This document shows, in pieces, positions 28,638-37,437 of a DNA stretch of 64,000 nt. Source of the DNA: Novosphingobium sp. 9 (GTDB taxonomy: Bacteria > Pseudomonadota > Alphaproteobacteria > Sphingomonadales > Sphingomonadaceae); contig NZ_CP022708.1 in NCBI RefSeq assembly GCF_025340265.1, positions 1,082,501 through 1,146,500 on the forward strand, given 5' to 3'. The translations under genes were made by a program, and so were the position numbers. Within the stretch, counting starts at the first letter, position 1; each line of letters opens with the position of its first letter. The notes under the pieces were generated by a model, which was not told the origin of the DNA, searched no databases, and saw only the letters and a list, made by a program, of their open reading frames with translations.

Positions 28638-29809
28638 CTAACCACGAGACAGACTTCTATAGCGCATGAGGCCATCGGTAAGCGCCTGCAGACCGTAGTC
28701 GACATCTGCCGGTGCTCGCGCAAAACCGATACGGATATGCCCTGCACGGCCGAAGTATTCACCCGGCGCCACGATTACGCCACAGCGATCGGCCAGCCAT
28801 TCGGAAAAGGCGTTGGTATCCTCGATCCCCACTACACGCGGAAACGCGATACAGGCACCATCGGGCAGTTCTCCCTCGACGAGACCCTCGGCCCGCCAAT
28901 GCGCATGGTAGGATTCGATGATCGGGCGGGCGCGACGCATGATGCCGTCGCGATAGTCATCGAACAGCGGGCGCTGCTCCAGCACCAGCGCGGCCAGCGC
29001 ATGTCCCAGGGTGGAAATCCCGAATTCGGTTTCATCGGCCAGCGCGCGGATACGCGCGACGATATCGGCGCGCGCCACGATCCAGCCACAGCGCAGCGTG
29101 CTGAGACCGTAGGTCTTGGTCAGGCTGGATATGCTGACCGCGTTGGGCGAAATCTGCATTGCCGGGCGCGCCTGATCGCCACTCGCGGCATAGTCGGCAT
29201 AGACCTCATCGACCACCAGCAGAACCCCGTAAGTTTCCGCAATGCGAGCCAGCGCCGGAATCTCCGGCGTCGCCATGCCGGACGGGTTGTGGAGGTTCGA
29301 CACCACGATCAGCTTGGTATCGGGCCGGATCTGGGCGGCGACGGCATCGGGATCAATGGTGAAGTCCGGCCCGCTCCGCTCGAAGCGGTCGACCATGATG
29401 CCCAGCGTTTCTGCCAGTGTATGGAAGATATCGAACGCAGGATTCTCGACGAGAATGCGCTCGCCCGGCTTCACCAGCGCGCGATAGATCAGCGAGAGCG
29501 CACCCGTGGCCCCGGTCGTGCACAACACCTGCCCCTCGCCAACGCCGTAGCGCTGCTGCAATTCCCCTACGACAAACGGGTTCCCCCCGCAAACGCACTG
29601 GCATAGCGTGAGGTGACATCGCCATCGAACCCTTCGCGTACGAGGTTCTGCAGCAGGTCGATCGGCTCGGGCACCGAACTGTCGAACAGGCTGATCAGCA
29701 GGTTACGCTCCGCCTTCACGCGCCGGATGACGCTGCGCACCCAGTTGGCGTAAGACATTGCAGGCCTGCCCGGCTCGCTGTTCGGCATGTTGTTTCCTGC
29801 ACTCGCCAC
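28638..29809 (-). CDS. PLP-dependent aminotransferase, class I/II fold (frameshifted as read)
   Basis: The first about 75 residues (ending SRYASAFAGG) and the remaining frame (LQQRYGVGEGQVLCTTGATGA...) are joined by adding one base to the six-C run at 29583-29588, giving 390 residues, the family norm. Fold-type I features are VSNLHNPSG, LLVVDEVYADYA, the PLP lysine in SSLTKTYGLSTLRCGW, and the C-terminal HIRIGFARAP arginine. It transfers or eliminates an amino group from an amino acid; the exact substrate is unknown. The gene lies between two TonB receptor genes on the same strand. ATGs at 29809 or 29788 are both possible starts. Confidence 0.85.
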
Positions 29810-29905
29810 GTTATCGGGCTTTCGTTGATTTCGACGGTGATCATTCTTGGCGAACGAAGACGACCCGGTGCCCCCAAGAGGTATCCGGGCCGTCGGGTTG
29901 GATGA

Positions 29906-32155
29906 TCAGAAGTCCTTGCCGATCGACAGACCGATCGTGCGCGGCTGGATCACACCGGCAGCATAAGTGCCGGTGCGGGTGATGGTGTCCCGCGCGCTGC
30001 CCGAAACGAAGCCGAGCTTGTCGGTCAGGTTGCGGACGTAAAGCGAGTAGGTCCAACCGTCGTTCTCGATACCGGCACGCAGCGAGTACGTGGTGAAGGC
30101 GGGCATCTCGAAACGCACGGCAGAAGCGCTGCGCGTGAAGTCCGAATAGCGGTTCCCGACATAGGCCATCGTGCCGCCGACATAGGCGTTGACGTTACCC
30201 GGCAGAACGAAATGCTGCTCCAGATCGATGGAGCCCGCGTACTTGGCCGAATAGGGCAGGCGATCGCCCTTGAGGCCATAGAGCGTGGCGACATCGACAT
30301 CTTCACGCAGCGTTGCGTCGGTATAGGTGAAGGTGCCGGTCGCGCTCATGCCCTGCCAGGGGGTGAGCGTGGTGCTCGCCTCGACGCCGCGGCTGCGCGC
30401 CTTGCCGCCGTTGCCGGTGAACGAGAAACCGCTGTCGTCGGTCTGCGAAAGCTGGATCTTGCTCCACTCGATATCGAACACCGACAGATCGACCGACAGC
30501 AGATGATCGACGATCTGGCCCTTCAGACCAAGGTCGTAGTTGGTCGTGCGGTCGGGGCCGAAGGTGCGGTTGGCAGAGGTCACCGGCACCAGGTTCGGAC
30601 CACCCGGACGATAGCCGCTGGCAACGCGGGCATAGACCATCAGGTTGTCGTTGATGTGATAGCTGGGGCTGACCAGGAAGGTGAAGGCATGATCCTTCGA
30701 CTTCGCCGCCGAGGTATCGACAGTATCGTCGGCATAGCCTTCCAGAATGCCGCCAAGGCTCTCAAGGCTGGACTGGCGGTTGATCGCGTAACGCCCGCCG
30801 ACCTGCAGCGAAAGCTTGTCGGTGAAGTGGTACGTCAGGTCCGCGTAGCCTGCGAACTCGCGATAGGTATCGGGATCGGCTGCGGTATAGAGCGGGTTGT
30901 AGAGGCCGTTGCCAAGGATATCGATGGCAGCGCCGGTGTTGTAATCGGCGGCATAGATCGTCTGGTAGGTGCTGTTGTCCTCATGCGTGAAGAAACCGCC
31001 GAGCTGCCAGTCAATCGGCCCCGAGCCGTTCGAGGACAGGCGGACCTCCTGCGTCCACTTCTTCGAATAGGCATTGTTGGCGATGGTCACGCCGGTGCCG
31101 CTGGTATCGTCCATGAAGTAAGACAGATAGCGCCCGAAAGTCTGGCTGACGTCCTGCGGCCCCACAAAGCTGATGCGGCTGTACGAGGTGATGGAGGTCA
31201 GCGTGGCAAAGCCCATGTCATAGGCAGCGCGCAGGCTGTAGAGGCGCACCTTCTTGTCGCCAAGGCCGGTGCCCGCCACGCGGCTGTGCTCATAGTTACC
31301 ATAGACCGGTGTGCCGTAGACATCGACGTCCATGTCCGAGACGTTGTTCGTCTTGCGGTTCTGGAGCAGCGCGGTCGCCAGTAGCGAGAAATCGGACGTG
31401 GGCTTCCACAAGGCGGTGATCTTGCCGCCGTAGGCATGGCCGTTGTTCACGTCCTTGGCGCCCGAAGTGGCATCGTCCACCCAGCCGGCATCGCTGCGGT
31501 AGTAGCCACTGGCGCGCACGGCCAGCGTCGGGGTGATCGGCACGTTCACCGCACCGCGCGTCGCCCATCCGAGCCCGCCATGGTCAATCGCTTCACCATT
31601 GGCCGAAACCGTACCGCTGAACTTGGTGGGATCGGGCATGATCGATACGTACTTGATCAGACCGCCAAGGCTGCTGGCACCGTAGAGCGTGCCCTGCGGA
31701 CCGCGCAGCACTTCCACTTGCGAGACGTCGGACGGGTCGATCTCGGCCGAGACCTGATCGCCCAGCCCTGCGCCGGTGCTGGAACCCAGCGGTACATCGT
31801 CGAGCACCATCGCCACGGTCGGGTTGTTGCCCGCCCCGGTTGTAATGCCGCGCACCACAAAGGTCGAACGACCATTGCCCGCCGAATAGACGCTGAGGCC
31901 CGGCAGCTTGGTGAAGTAGTCGCGCAGCTGCGCATCGTTCTCTCGGGTCAGGGTGTCGCCCGTGACCACCGAAACCGGGATCGGCACGTCGATCAGGCGC
32001 TCGTCGCGCTTCTGCGCCGTCACCACGATCTCGTCGCCGGACTTCGCTTCCGTCGAAGCGGCAGGGGCGGCATCGTCGGCGAAGGCGGGCGTTGCCGCAG
32101 CGGTCATACAGGTGGCGAGTAGCAAGGCGCGAAGCGAGCGAGCATTGTAGATCAT
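29906..32155 (-). CDS. TonB-dependent outer-membrane receptor (2)
   Basis: 749 residues. A signal peptide (ATCMTAAATPAFADD) is followed by a TonB-box-like GDEIVVTAQKRDERLIDVPI, the style common in sphingomonad receptors of the Fe-siderophore or vitamin type. The plug holds VEVLRGPQGTLYGASSLGG. The beta-barrel ends with RTIGLSIGKDF, a C-terminal Phe as needed for barrel assembly. The ligand is unknown. It is upstream of and co-oriented with the aminotransferase and the first receptor, so the three may be coexpressed. Confidence 0.93.
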   Translation of the reverse strand: MIYNARSLRALLLATCMTAAATPAFADDAAPAASTEAKSGDEIVVTAQKRDERLIDVPIPVSVVTGDTLTRENDAQLRDYFTKLPGLSVYSAGNGRSTFVVRGITTGAGNNPTVAMVLDDVPLGSSTGAGLGDQVSAEIDPSDVSQVEVLRGPQGTLYGASSLGGLIKYVSIMPDPTKFSGTVSANGEAIDHGGLGWATRGAVNVPITPTLAVRASGYYRSDAGWVDDATSGAKDVNNGHAYGGKITALWKPTSDFSLLATALLQNRKTNNVSDMDVDVYGTPVYGNYEHSRVAGTGLGDKKVRLYSLRAAYDMGFATLTSITSYSRISFVGPQDVSQTFGRYLSYFMDDTSGTGVTIANNAYSKKWTQEVRLSSNGSGPIDWQLGGFFTHEDNSTYQTIYAADYNTGAAIDILGNGLYNPLYTAADPDTYREFAGYADLTYHFTDKLSLQVGGRYAINRQSSLESLGGILEGYADDTVDTSAAKSKDHAFTFLVSPSYHINDNLMVYARVASGYRPGGPNLVPVTSANRTFGPDRTTNYDLGLKGQIVDHLLSVDLSVFDIEWSKIQLSQTDDSGFSFTGNGGKARSRGVEASTTLTPWQGMSATGTFTYTDATLREDVDVATLYGLKGDRLPYSAKYAGSIDLEQHFVLPGNVNAYVGGTMAYVGNRYSDFTRSASAVRFEMPAFTTYSLRAGIENDGWTYSLYVRNLTDKLGFVSGSARDTITRTGTYAAGVIQPRTIGLSIGKDF

Positions 32156-32277
32156 GATATTCCCCGATTGACTGCGGCTTTGCAGCGGCCCCTACCGCCC
32201 ACGCCTTTGATGGCGACAGCATAGTCGGGGCGGCGGGGATATTTATGCCTAGTGTGGCGCCGGAGGCGTCATTCGCA

Positions 32278-32290
32278 GCATAGTGTATGC
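32278..32290. promoter_or_regulatory. Palindrome upstream of receptor 2
   Basis: GCATA-GTG-TATGC, a perfect 5+3+5 inverted repeat about 125 bases before the receptor start. Related words (gcatagtc at 32219, gcctagtg at 32247) recur at roughly 30-base steps in the same 252-base gap, suggesting several sites for one regulator. Confidence 0.35.
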
Positions 32291-32407
32291 CCAACTAGCG
32301 ACTATGGATGAAAATATCACCTATCAGGACAAAAGAACGTAATTTTCAATCCAATGATTCCGGCATGTGCGCATCATTACGTGCACGCCCTCAAGGCTTG
32401 CCAAACT

Positions 32408-34132
32408 TCAGCGGGCCGCCACCCACTGATACGCCATGACCGTCTCTCCACGCGGCTGATAGCGAAGGGAAAACGTCTGCCCGTCTCGGCGCACATCCAG
32501 CGTCAGCCATGCCGTCTGATCGCCCTGGAGTTTGTCTTGCGGGAACGTGTTGACGATCTCGTCGCCATCGCGAAGCCCCGCTTTCTGCGCCTCTGAGCCA
32601 GCGATCAGGCCCTGCACGATACGCGGGCGGCCAATGAGCGAGGCAGGATCGAAGCCCAGATCGAAACGACGCAGCGGCACCTGAATGCGCCGGAACTGCG
32701 GCCCGAAGGCGTCGGACGGCGGCAGTTGAACGCCACCGGCCAGCATTGCATCCAGGCCTGCGACACCCTTCTGCCCGAGATCCCCCTTGAGCAGCGAGCG
32801 ATAGAGCGCCTCGTTCATCGGCTTGCCCGCGCGTCGCGCGGCCAGCATAGCCCGCACGATATCGTCGAGCGAGCGCTTGCCCTTAGAGGCCGCACGAATC
32901 TGCGCATCGACCACCGCGAAATAGAGCGAGCCGCGATCGTAAGGCAGCACCCGGATGCGCGTATCGCGCCAGAAGCCATCCGGAATCTCGGCATTGGGCG
33001 TCGCGATCTTGGCATTGGTATAATAGCGCGCCACCGTCTCGTTCAGATCGGCGAGGAAATCCTTGGTCGAGATCATCCCGGCGCGATAGGGCAAGGCGCG
33101 CTGGTAGTAGACCGCCAGCCCCTCCCCGAACCATGAGCGGTCAAGCCCGTCGGCTACGTCCATCGATCCGTCCAGCGAATTGACCCAACTGTGCAGCATC
33201 TCGTGCGCCAGCAGCGAGCGCAGATCGGCAGGCGTCGAGGTCTGGTTGAAGGTGAACGCGAAGCTGTCGACCAGGCCGATACCGCTGCCGGGATTCTTGG
33301 TGTTGGTCCGCCCGAACACCCCGAAACTGGGCGGCGTATAGCCGAAGAAACGACCATAGAAACGATGCAGATCGCCCGCCCAGCGCATCGTCGGCGCCAT
33401 ATCGAACGCGGGCTTGCCCTGCCAGACACCGAAGAAACCATCGCTCGCCGGACCGAAGCTGCCGGGATGCCCGCCCATGACGTAAATCGAGCCCAGCCGC
33501 TCGGGCGCCAGCGCCTCGTGACTCCAGGCATCGCCCATGCCGATGCTGGAGGCGCCGATGCTGGAGGCGCCGACACCGTGGGTTGCGCTTCCAGAATCGT
33601 AACGGGAGAAATCCCAGCTCACATGCACACGCCGCGCGACGTGGTCGACCGGCACCAGCAAGAACGCATTCGACGCCGCCGCAAAAGTGCCGCCCTCGGT
33701 GCGCATTTCGTACTGCGGCAAGGCGAGCGGCGGCGCATCGGCATGGATCGGCACGCGGTATTCCACGCGGATCGCGCCACTCACGGCACGTCCGGCGATC
33801 CAGCGCCGCAGCGTGTTCGAACCGTCCTGCACCTCGTCGCGGCTCATGACTGCAAGTGCCCCTGCCGCATCCGAAAAGCGCAGATCCGTCAGATCGTTCG
33901 CGCTCGTCACCAGTGTATTGGCGACCACCGGCAACGCAAAGACTGCCTCCCCCGCCGAAGCCTTCTCTCCTTCGACGGCGATCGAGACATCGACATAGGG
34001 TATGTGCCCCTTCCCATCCGGCGCGGCGGGCACAAGGCGTACCGCCATTTCGGGCGCAGGGGCCTGCGCACCTGTCTGCAGCAGAAGTACAGGTGCAAGG
34101 CTGAAGGCGAGCGAGGCAGGGCGTGTCGTCAT
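32408..34132 (-). CDS. M61 family (glycyl aminopeptidase-like) zinc peptidase with C-terminal PDZ
   Basis: 574 residues from the ATG at 34132. Signal peptide (SLAFSLAPVLLLQTGAQA), then the M61 N-terminal beta domain. The zinc motif HEMLHSW is in LLAHEMLHSWVNSLDG. The final 95 residues form a PDZ-like domain (GLIAGSEAQKAGLRDGDEIV). M61 enzymes of sphingomonads cleave N-terminal Gly/Ala; the same specificity here is inference. It acts in the periplasm. A 15-base unit is duplicated in tandem at 33540-33569, coding ASSIG-ASSIG. Confidence 0.88.
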   Translation of the reverse strand: MTTRPASLAFSLAPVLLLQTGAQAPAPEMAVRLVPAAPDGKGHIPYVDVSIAVEGEKASAGEAVFALPVVANTLVTSANDLTDLRFSDAAGALAVMSRDEVQDGSNTLRRWIAGRAVSGAIRVEYRVPIHADAPPLALPQYEMRTEGGTFAAASNAFLLVPVDHVARRVHVSWDFSRYDSGSATHGVGASSIGASSIGMGDAWSHEALAPERLGSIYVMGGHPGSFGPASDGFFGVWQGKPAFDMAPTMRWAGDLHRFYGRFFGYTPPSFGVFGRTNTKNPGSGIGLVDSFAFTFNQTSTPADLRSLLAHEMLHSWVNSLDGSMDVADGLDRSWFGEGLAVYYQRALPYRAGMISTKDFLADLNETVARYYTNAKIATPNAEIPDGFWRDTRIRVLPYDRGSLYFAVVDAQIRAASKGKRSLDDIVRAMLAARRAGKPMNEALYRSLLKGDLGQKGVAGLDAMLAGGVQLPPSDAFGPQFRRIQVPLRRFDLGFDPASLIGRPRIVQGLIAGSEAQKAGLRDGDEIVNTFPQDKLQGDQTAWLTLDVRRDGQTFSLRYQPRGETVMAYQWVAAR

Positions 34133-34225
34133 GTCGTGCAGACTATCGAGGAAACCGCGCAAAATCCGCCGTCTTCTGGCCTGCCGCGATCCACACTTGC
34201 GCATTCTTTATGCGCGCCGGTTCCA

Positions 34226-34701
34226 TTACTCCGCAAACCGGATGGGAAGTCGCTTCGTGCTCTTGAGGTCTTCCAGGATGATGCTCGACCGGGCCGTGGC
34301 GACTTCGGGTGCCGTCAGCAGTTCGCGGGTCAGCAAAGTGTTGAAGCTGGACAGATCGCGCGTCGCGACCTTGAGGATGATATCCGCCTCGCCCGTCAAC
34401 GACTGGCACTCCAGCACCTCGTCCATCTGCGCGATGCGCTGCTCGAAGCGCTCCAGCCAATCCGGTTCGTGCGAGCGCAGCGTAATCAGGACGTAAGCCA
34501 TGACGCCCACGCCCATTTTCGGGGCATCGAGAACCGCCGCCACCCGCGCGATATATCCCGCGCTGCGCAATTGCTGCATCCGGCGCGAGCACTGCGAGGG
34601 GGAGAGATGCACCTGCCTGCTCATCTCGACCGGGCCGATATCCCCTGACCTTGCCAGACATCGAGAATCCGCAGGTCGAAACGATCAAGTTCGCGAGTCA
34701 T
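34226..34701 (-). CDS. Lrp/AsnC-family regulator 1 (frameshifted as read)
   Basis: MTRELDRFDLRILDVWQGQG is in one frame and DIGPVEMSRQVHLSPSQCSRRMQQL in the next; one base added to the CCCC run at 34642-34645 joins them into 158 residues, the usual Lrp length. The HTH (about 20-50) and the RAM effector domain (MGVGVMAYVLITLRSHEP..., TGEADIILKVATRDL) are both present. Such proteins sense amino acids. It is divergent from the EamA exporter gene, whose control is the most likely job, as for other Lrp-exporter pairs. Confidence 0.87.
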
Positions 34702-34710
34702 GCTATCCTC

Positions 34711-34757
34711 ATGCATGGATCGTGTCACCGCGTCGATCCATATGCATGGATATTGCA
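34711..34757. promoter_or_regulatory. Repeated palindromic sites in the lrp1/EamA intergenic region
   Basis: ATGCATGGATC (34711-34721) is inverted by GATCCATATGCAT (34735-34747), and ATGCATGGATAT recurs directly at 34742, ending in TTGCAT. AT-rich, closely spaced, partly symmetrical sites in a 229-base divergent gap are what Lrp-type regulators bind. Confidence 0.5.
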
Positions 34758-34930
34758 TAGCAGCGCATATTCTCGCGAAGAATGCACAGACATTGTGCGC
34801 CCACGCGCTTAGATGGATCGGCAGCAAATCCAGGGCGGAGAGCCCTTCGTGTCGCCGCTGCCCGAGGGCCGTCGCGGCGTGGCGGCCCTCCACCCTTTCC
34901 TTGCTGCACCCTCAGCCGAAAGAGCCCCGC

Positions 34931-35854
34931 ATGCGCATCGCCCACGCAGCGCCCGAAGTCGCCCGTCGCCGGGCGATCAACTGGTCGATCTGGAACAGCC
35001 CTTATCTGCTGCTGACGCTGGCAGCATGTCTGTGGGCGAGCAATTTCGTGCTGGGCCGGGCACTGCCGCATTCGCTGGCGCCGGTCAGCCTCTCGTTCTG
35101 GCGCTGGGCCCTTGCCATGCCAATCGCGCTGCTCTTTGCCCTGCCGCATCTGAAGCGCGACTGGCCGGAGATCTGGCAAGGCTGGCCGATCCTGTTGCTG
35201 CTCGCAGCGCTCGGGCTTGCAGGCAGCAATACGCTGGCCTATCTTGCGCTGCGCCAGACCACCGCCACTTCCGCGCTGCTGGTCCAGTCCGCCATGCCGG
35301 TGACGATCGCTGCCTGCGGCTTTGCGCTGTTTCGCGACCGCCTGAACCGTCAACAACTGGTCGCGATGGCACTGGCGTTTTGCGGCGTCGTCGCCGTCAT
35401 TCTCGCCAAGCCCGGCGCATCGGGCACGCTCAACCTCGGCACAGTGCTGGCAGCCGCCGCGATGCTTTCGCAGACGCTTTACGCCACCCTGCTGCGCCGC
35501 CGCCCCAAGCTCCATCCGGCCAGCTTCCTGTTCCTGACTTTCGCGGGCGCAGCGCTGATCATGCTGCCGTTCCAACTGGCCGCCGGAAGCCCGCTGCCGC
35601 TGCACGACCAGCAAGGGCTGAGCGCGCTCGCCTATCTCGCGCTTGGCCCTTCGGTGCTGGCATTCTTCCTGTTCAATCGCGGGGTCGCGCTGATCGGATC
35701 GGGCCGAGCGGGGCTGTTCTTCTATCTGATGCCGGTGTTCGGTACCGTCTTTGCGACCGTCCTGCTGGGCGAGCGGATCAGCGCGGCGGAGATCGCCGGC
35801 TTCGCGCTGGTCGGTGTGGGCTTCGTCCTGTCGAAACGAACAGAGCGCGCCTGA
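34931..35854 (+). CDS. EamA/DMT family transporter (probable amino-acid or metabolite exporter)
   Basis: 307 residues from the ATG giving MRIAHAAPEVARRRAINW. About ten hydrophobic spans in two EamA repeats; the motifs LAACLWASNFVLGRALPHSL and GLAGSNTLAYLALRQTTATSA mark the first repeat, and LPFQLAAGSPLPL with a short GERISAAEIAGFALVGVG end mark the second. Members such as RhtA export threonine/homoserine. Divergent from lrp1, supporting an amino-acid-efflux role. It converges with lrp2 with only six bases between stops. Confidence 0.88.
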   Translation: MRIAHAAPEVARRRAINWSIWNSPYLLLTLAACLWASNFVLGRALPHSLAPVSLSFWRWALAMPIALLFALPHLKRDWPEIWQGWPILLLLAALGLAGSNTLAYLALRQTTATSALLVQSAMPVTIAACGFALFRDRLNRQQLVAMALAFCGVVAVILAKPGASGTLNLGTVLAAAAMLSQTLYATLLRRRPKLHPASFLFLTFAGAALIMLPFQLAAGSPLPLHDQQGLSALAYLALGPSVLAFFLFNRGVALIGSGRAGLFFYLMPVFGTVFATVLLGERISAAEIAGFALVGVGFVLSKRTERA

Positions 35855-35860
35855 CCCCCG

Positions 35861-36334
35861 TCACAGCGAGGGCAGCGGCAGGCGGTGCGTACACTTCATC
35901 TCCGATAGCGTGGCGGTGGAGCGGATATCCTCCACCCCCGGCAGGCGAAGCAGCGTGCGGAAGGTGAAGTTCTGATACCACGCCATGCTCGGCGCCAGAA
36001 CCTTCAGCATCACGTCCATTTCGCCGAACAGCGTGTAGGCCTCGGTGATCTCGGGAATATCCTCGATCGCGCGCATAAATTTTTCGCGGTTTTCGTCGCT
36101 CAGGCGCCCGATCTTGAGCTGGGCGAAGATGTACATGCTCTCGCCGAACTTCTCACGGTCGAGGATCGCGACTTGCGTCTTGACGTAGCCTTCTTCCTTC
36201 AGTCGCTGCATCCGCCGCCAGCAAGGCGACTGCGACAGACCAACCCGGTCGGCGATCTCGCTGGAGGATTCCGAAGCGTCGATCTGCAGACGGTCAAGGA
36301 TCTTGATATCGAGGCGGTCGAGGTCGGCAGCCAT
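35861..36334 (-). CDS. Lrp/AsnC-family regulator 2
   Basis: 157 residues from MAADLDRLDIKILDRLQID; an ATG at 36346 would add four residues. The HTH reads SSEIADRVGLSQSPCWRRMQRLKEEGY and the RAM domain covers about 65-150, ending RSTATLSEMKCTHRLPL, near the consensus for Lrp. The protein is intact, unlike lrp1. It faces the ornithine-cyclodeaminase-like gene across a 134-base gap and probably controls it in response to an amino acid. Confidence 0.92.
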   Translation of the reverse strand: MAADLDRLDIKILDRLQIDASESSSEIADRVGLSQSPCWRRMQRLKEEGYVKTQVAILDREKFGESMYIFAQLKIGRLSDENREKFMRAIEDIPEITEAYTLFGEMDVMLKVLAPSMAWYQNFTFRTLLRLPGVEDIRSTATLSEMKCTHRLPLPSL

Positions 36335-36468
36335 GGTTATGCACACTCTCGCAGAAATTTGGATCAGGATTGTTTTAGATCAGCTTCTTTGCATCCGATC
36401 AACATGCTTTCGCGCGCGCAGCCGGCCTAATATCTCATGGATACAATCGGCAAACCTGAGGACTGCAT

Positions 36469-37434
36469 ATGCACCGTGACGACCTGGCGATCTTCGACAG
36501 CGAGGCGGTGCGCGCCCATCTGACCTATCCCGATTGTATCGCGGTCTTGCGCGAGGCGATGCAGGCGCTGTCCGCCGGGACGACGCGCCAGCTGTTGCGC
36601 ACGATGATCTCGCTGGGCACCGGGCGCACCTTTGCGCAGATGCCCGGTGCGCTGGGCGATCACGACTATTTCGGCACCAAGACGATCAGCGTCTTCGCCG
36701 ATCCGCAGCGCCCCGGCCTGCGCCGCCATCGCGGTCTGGTGGTGCTGTTCGAGCCCGAGGAAGGCCGTCCCGTCGCCGTCGCCGATGCCGAGGAGATCAC
36801 CCATATCCGCACCGCCGCCGCGACCGCGCTCGCCACCGATGCGCTGGCGCGGCCAGACGCGAAAACGCTGCTGATCGTCGGCACCGGCGGGCAGGCGCAT
36901 ACCCATCTGGAAAGCCTGCCGCTGGTGCGCAATTTCGAGCGCGTGCTGATCTGGGGCCGTTCGCCCGAAAAGGCCGCCGCGCTGGCAAAAGAGTACGCCC
37001 ATCTGAACGCGCAGGCCGTCACCGATCTGGAAGCCGCCATCCGCACTGCCGATGTGATCTGCACGCTGACCACCGCATCCCAGCCCGTGATCTTCGGCGA
37101 CTGGGTGCAACCGGGCACCCACGTCAATCTGGTGGGATCGAGCGGCCCCGGCCCGGTCGAGGCCGACAGCGCGCTGGTGATGAAATCGCGCTATATCGCC
37201 GACAGCCGCGCCTCGGCGCTCGACGCCGCCGCCGAGTTCCTCGTCGCACGCGATGCCGGACTGGTCGACGATGCGCACATCGTCGCTGAAATCGGCGAAG
37301 TGCTGCTGGGCCAAGTGCCGGGACGCACCTCGGCGGACGAGATCACGCTCTACAAGTCGCTCGGCCACTCGGTGCAGGATCTCGCTTCCGCCGCCCACAT
37401 CTACCGTTCGCATCTTGCCAGCAAGGACGCCTGA
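36469..37434 (+). CDS. Ornithine cyclodeaminase / mu-crystallin family protein
   Basis: 321 residues; GAGGA lies seven bases before the ATG. The Rossmann NAD(P) motif is LLIVGTGGQAHTHLESL, with earlier EITHIRTAAATALATDALA and later LVGSSGPGPVEADSAL typical of the family. Members deaminate ornithine to proline, reduce cyclic ketimines, or act on alanine and other amino acids, so the substrate is open. It has no signal peptide. It is followed after three bases by the exported amidohydrolase gene and is divergent from lrp2. Confidence 0.9.
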   Translation: MHRDDLAIFDSEAVRAHLTYPDCIAVLREAMQALSAGTTRQLLRTMISLGTGRTFAQMPGALGDHDYFGTKTISVFADPQRPGLRRHRGLVVLFEPEEGRPVAVADAEEITHIRTAAATALATDALARPDAKTLLIVGTGGQAHTHLESLPLVRNFERVLIWGRSPEKAAALAKEYAHLNAQAVTDLEAAIRTADVICTLTTASQPVIFGDWVQPGTHVNLVGSSGPGPVEADSALVMKSRYIADSRASALDAAAEFLVARDAGLVDDAHIVAEIGEVLLGQVPGRTSADEITLYKSLGHSVQDLASAAHIYRSHLASKDA

Positions 37435-37437
37435 TCC

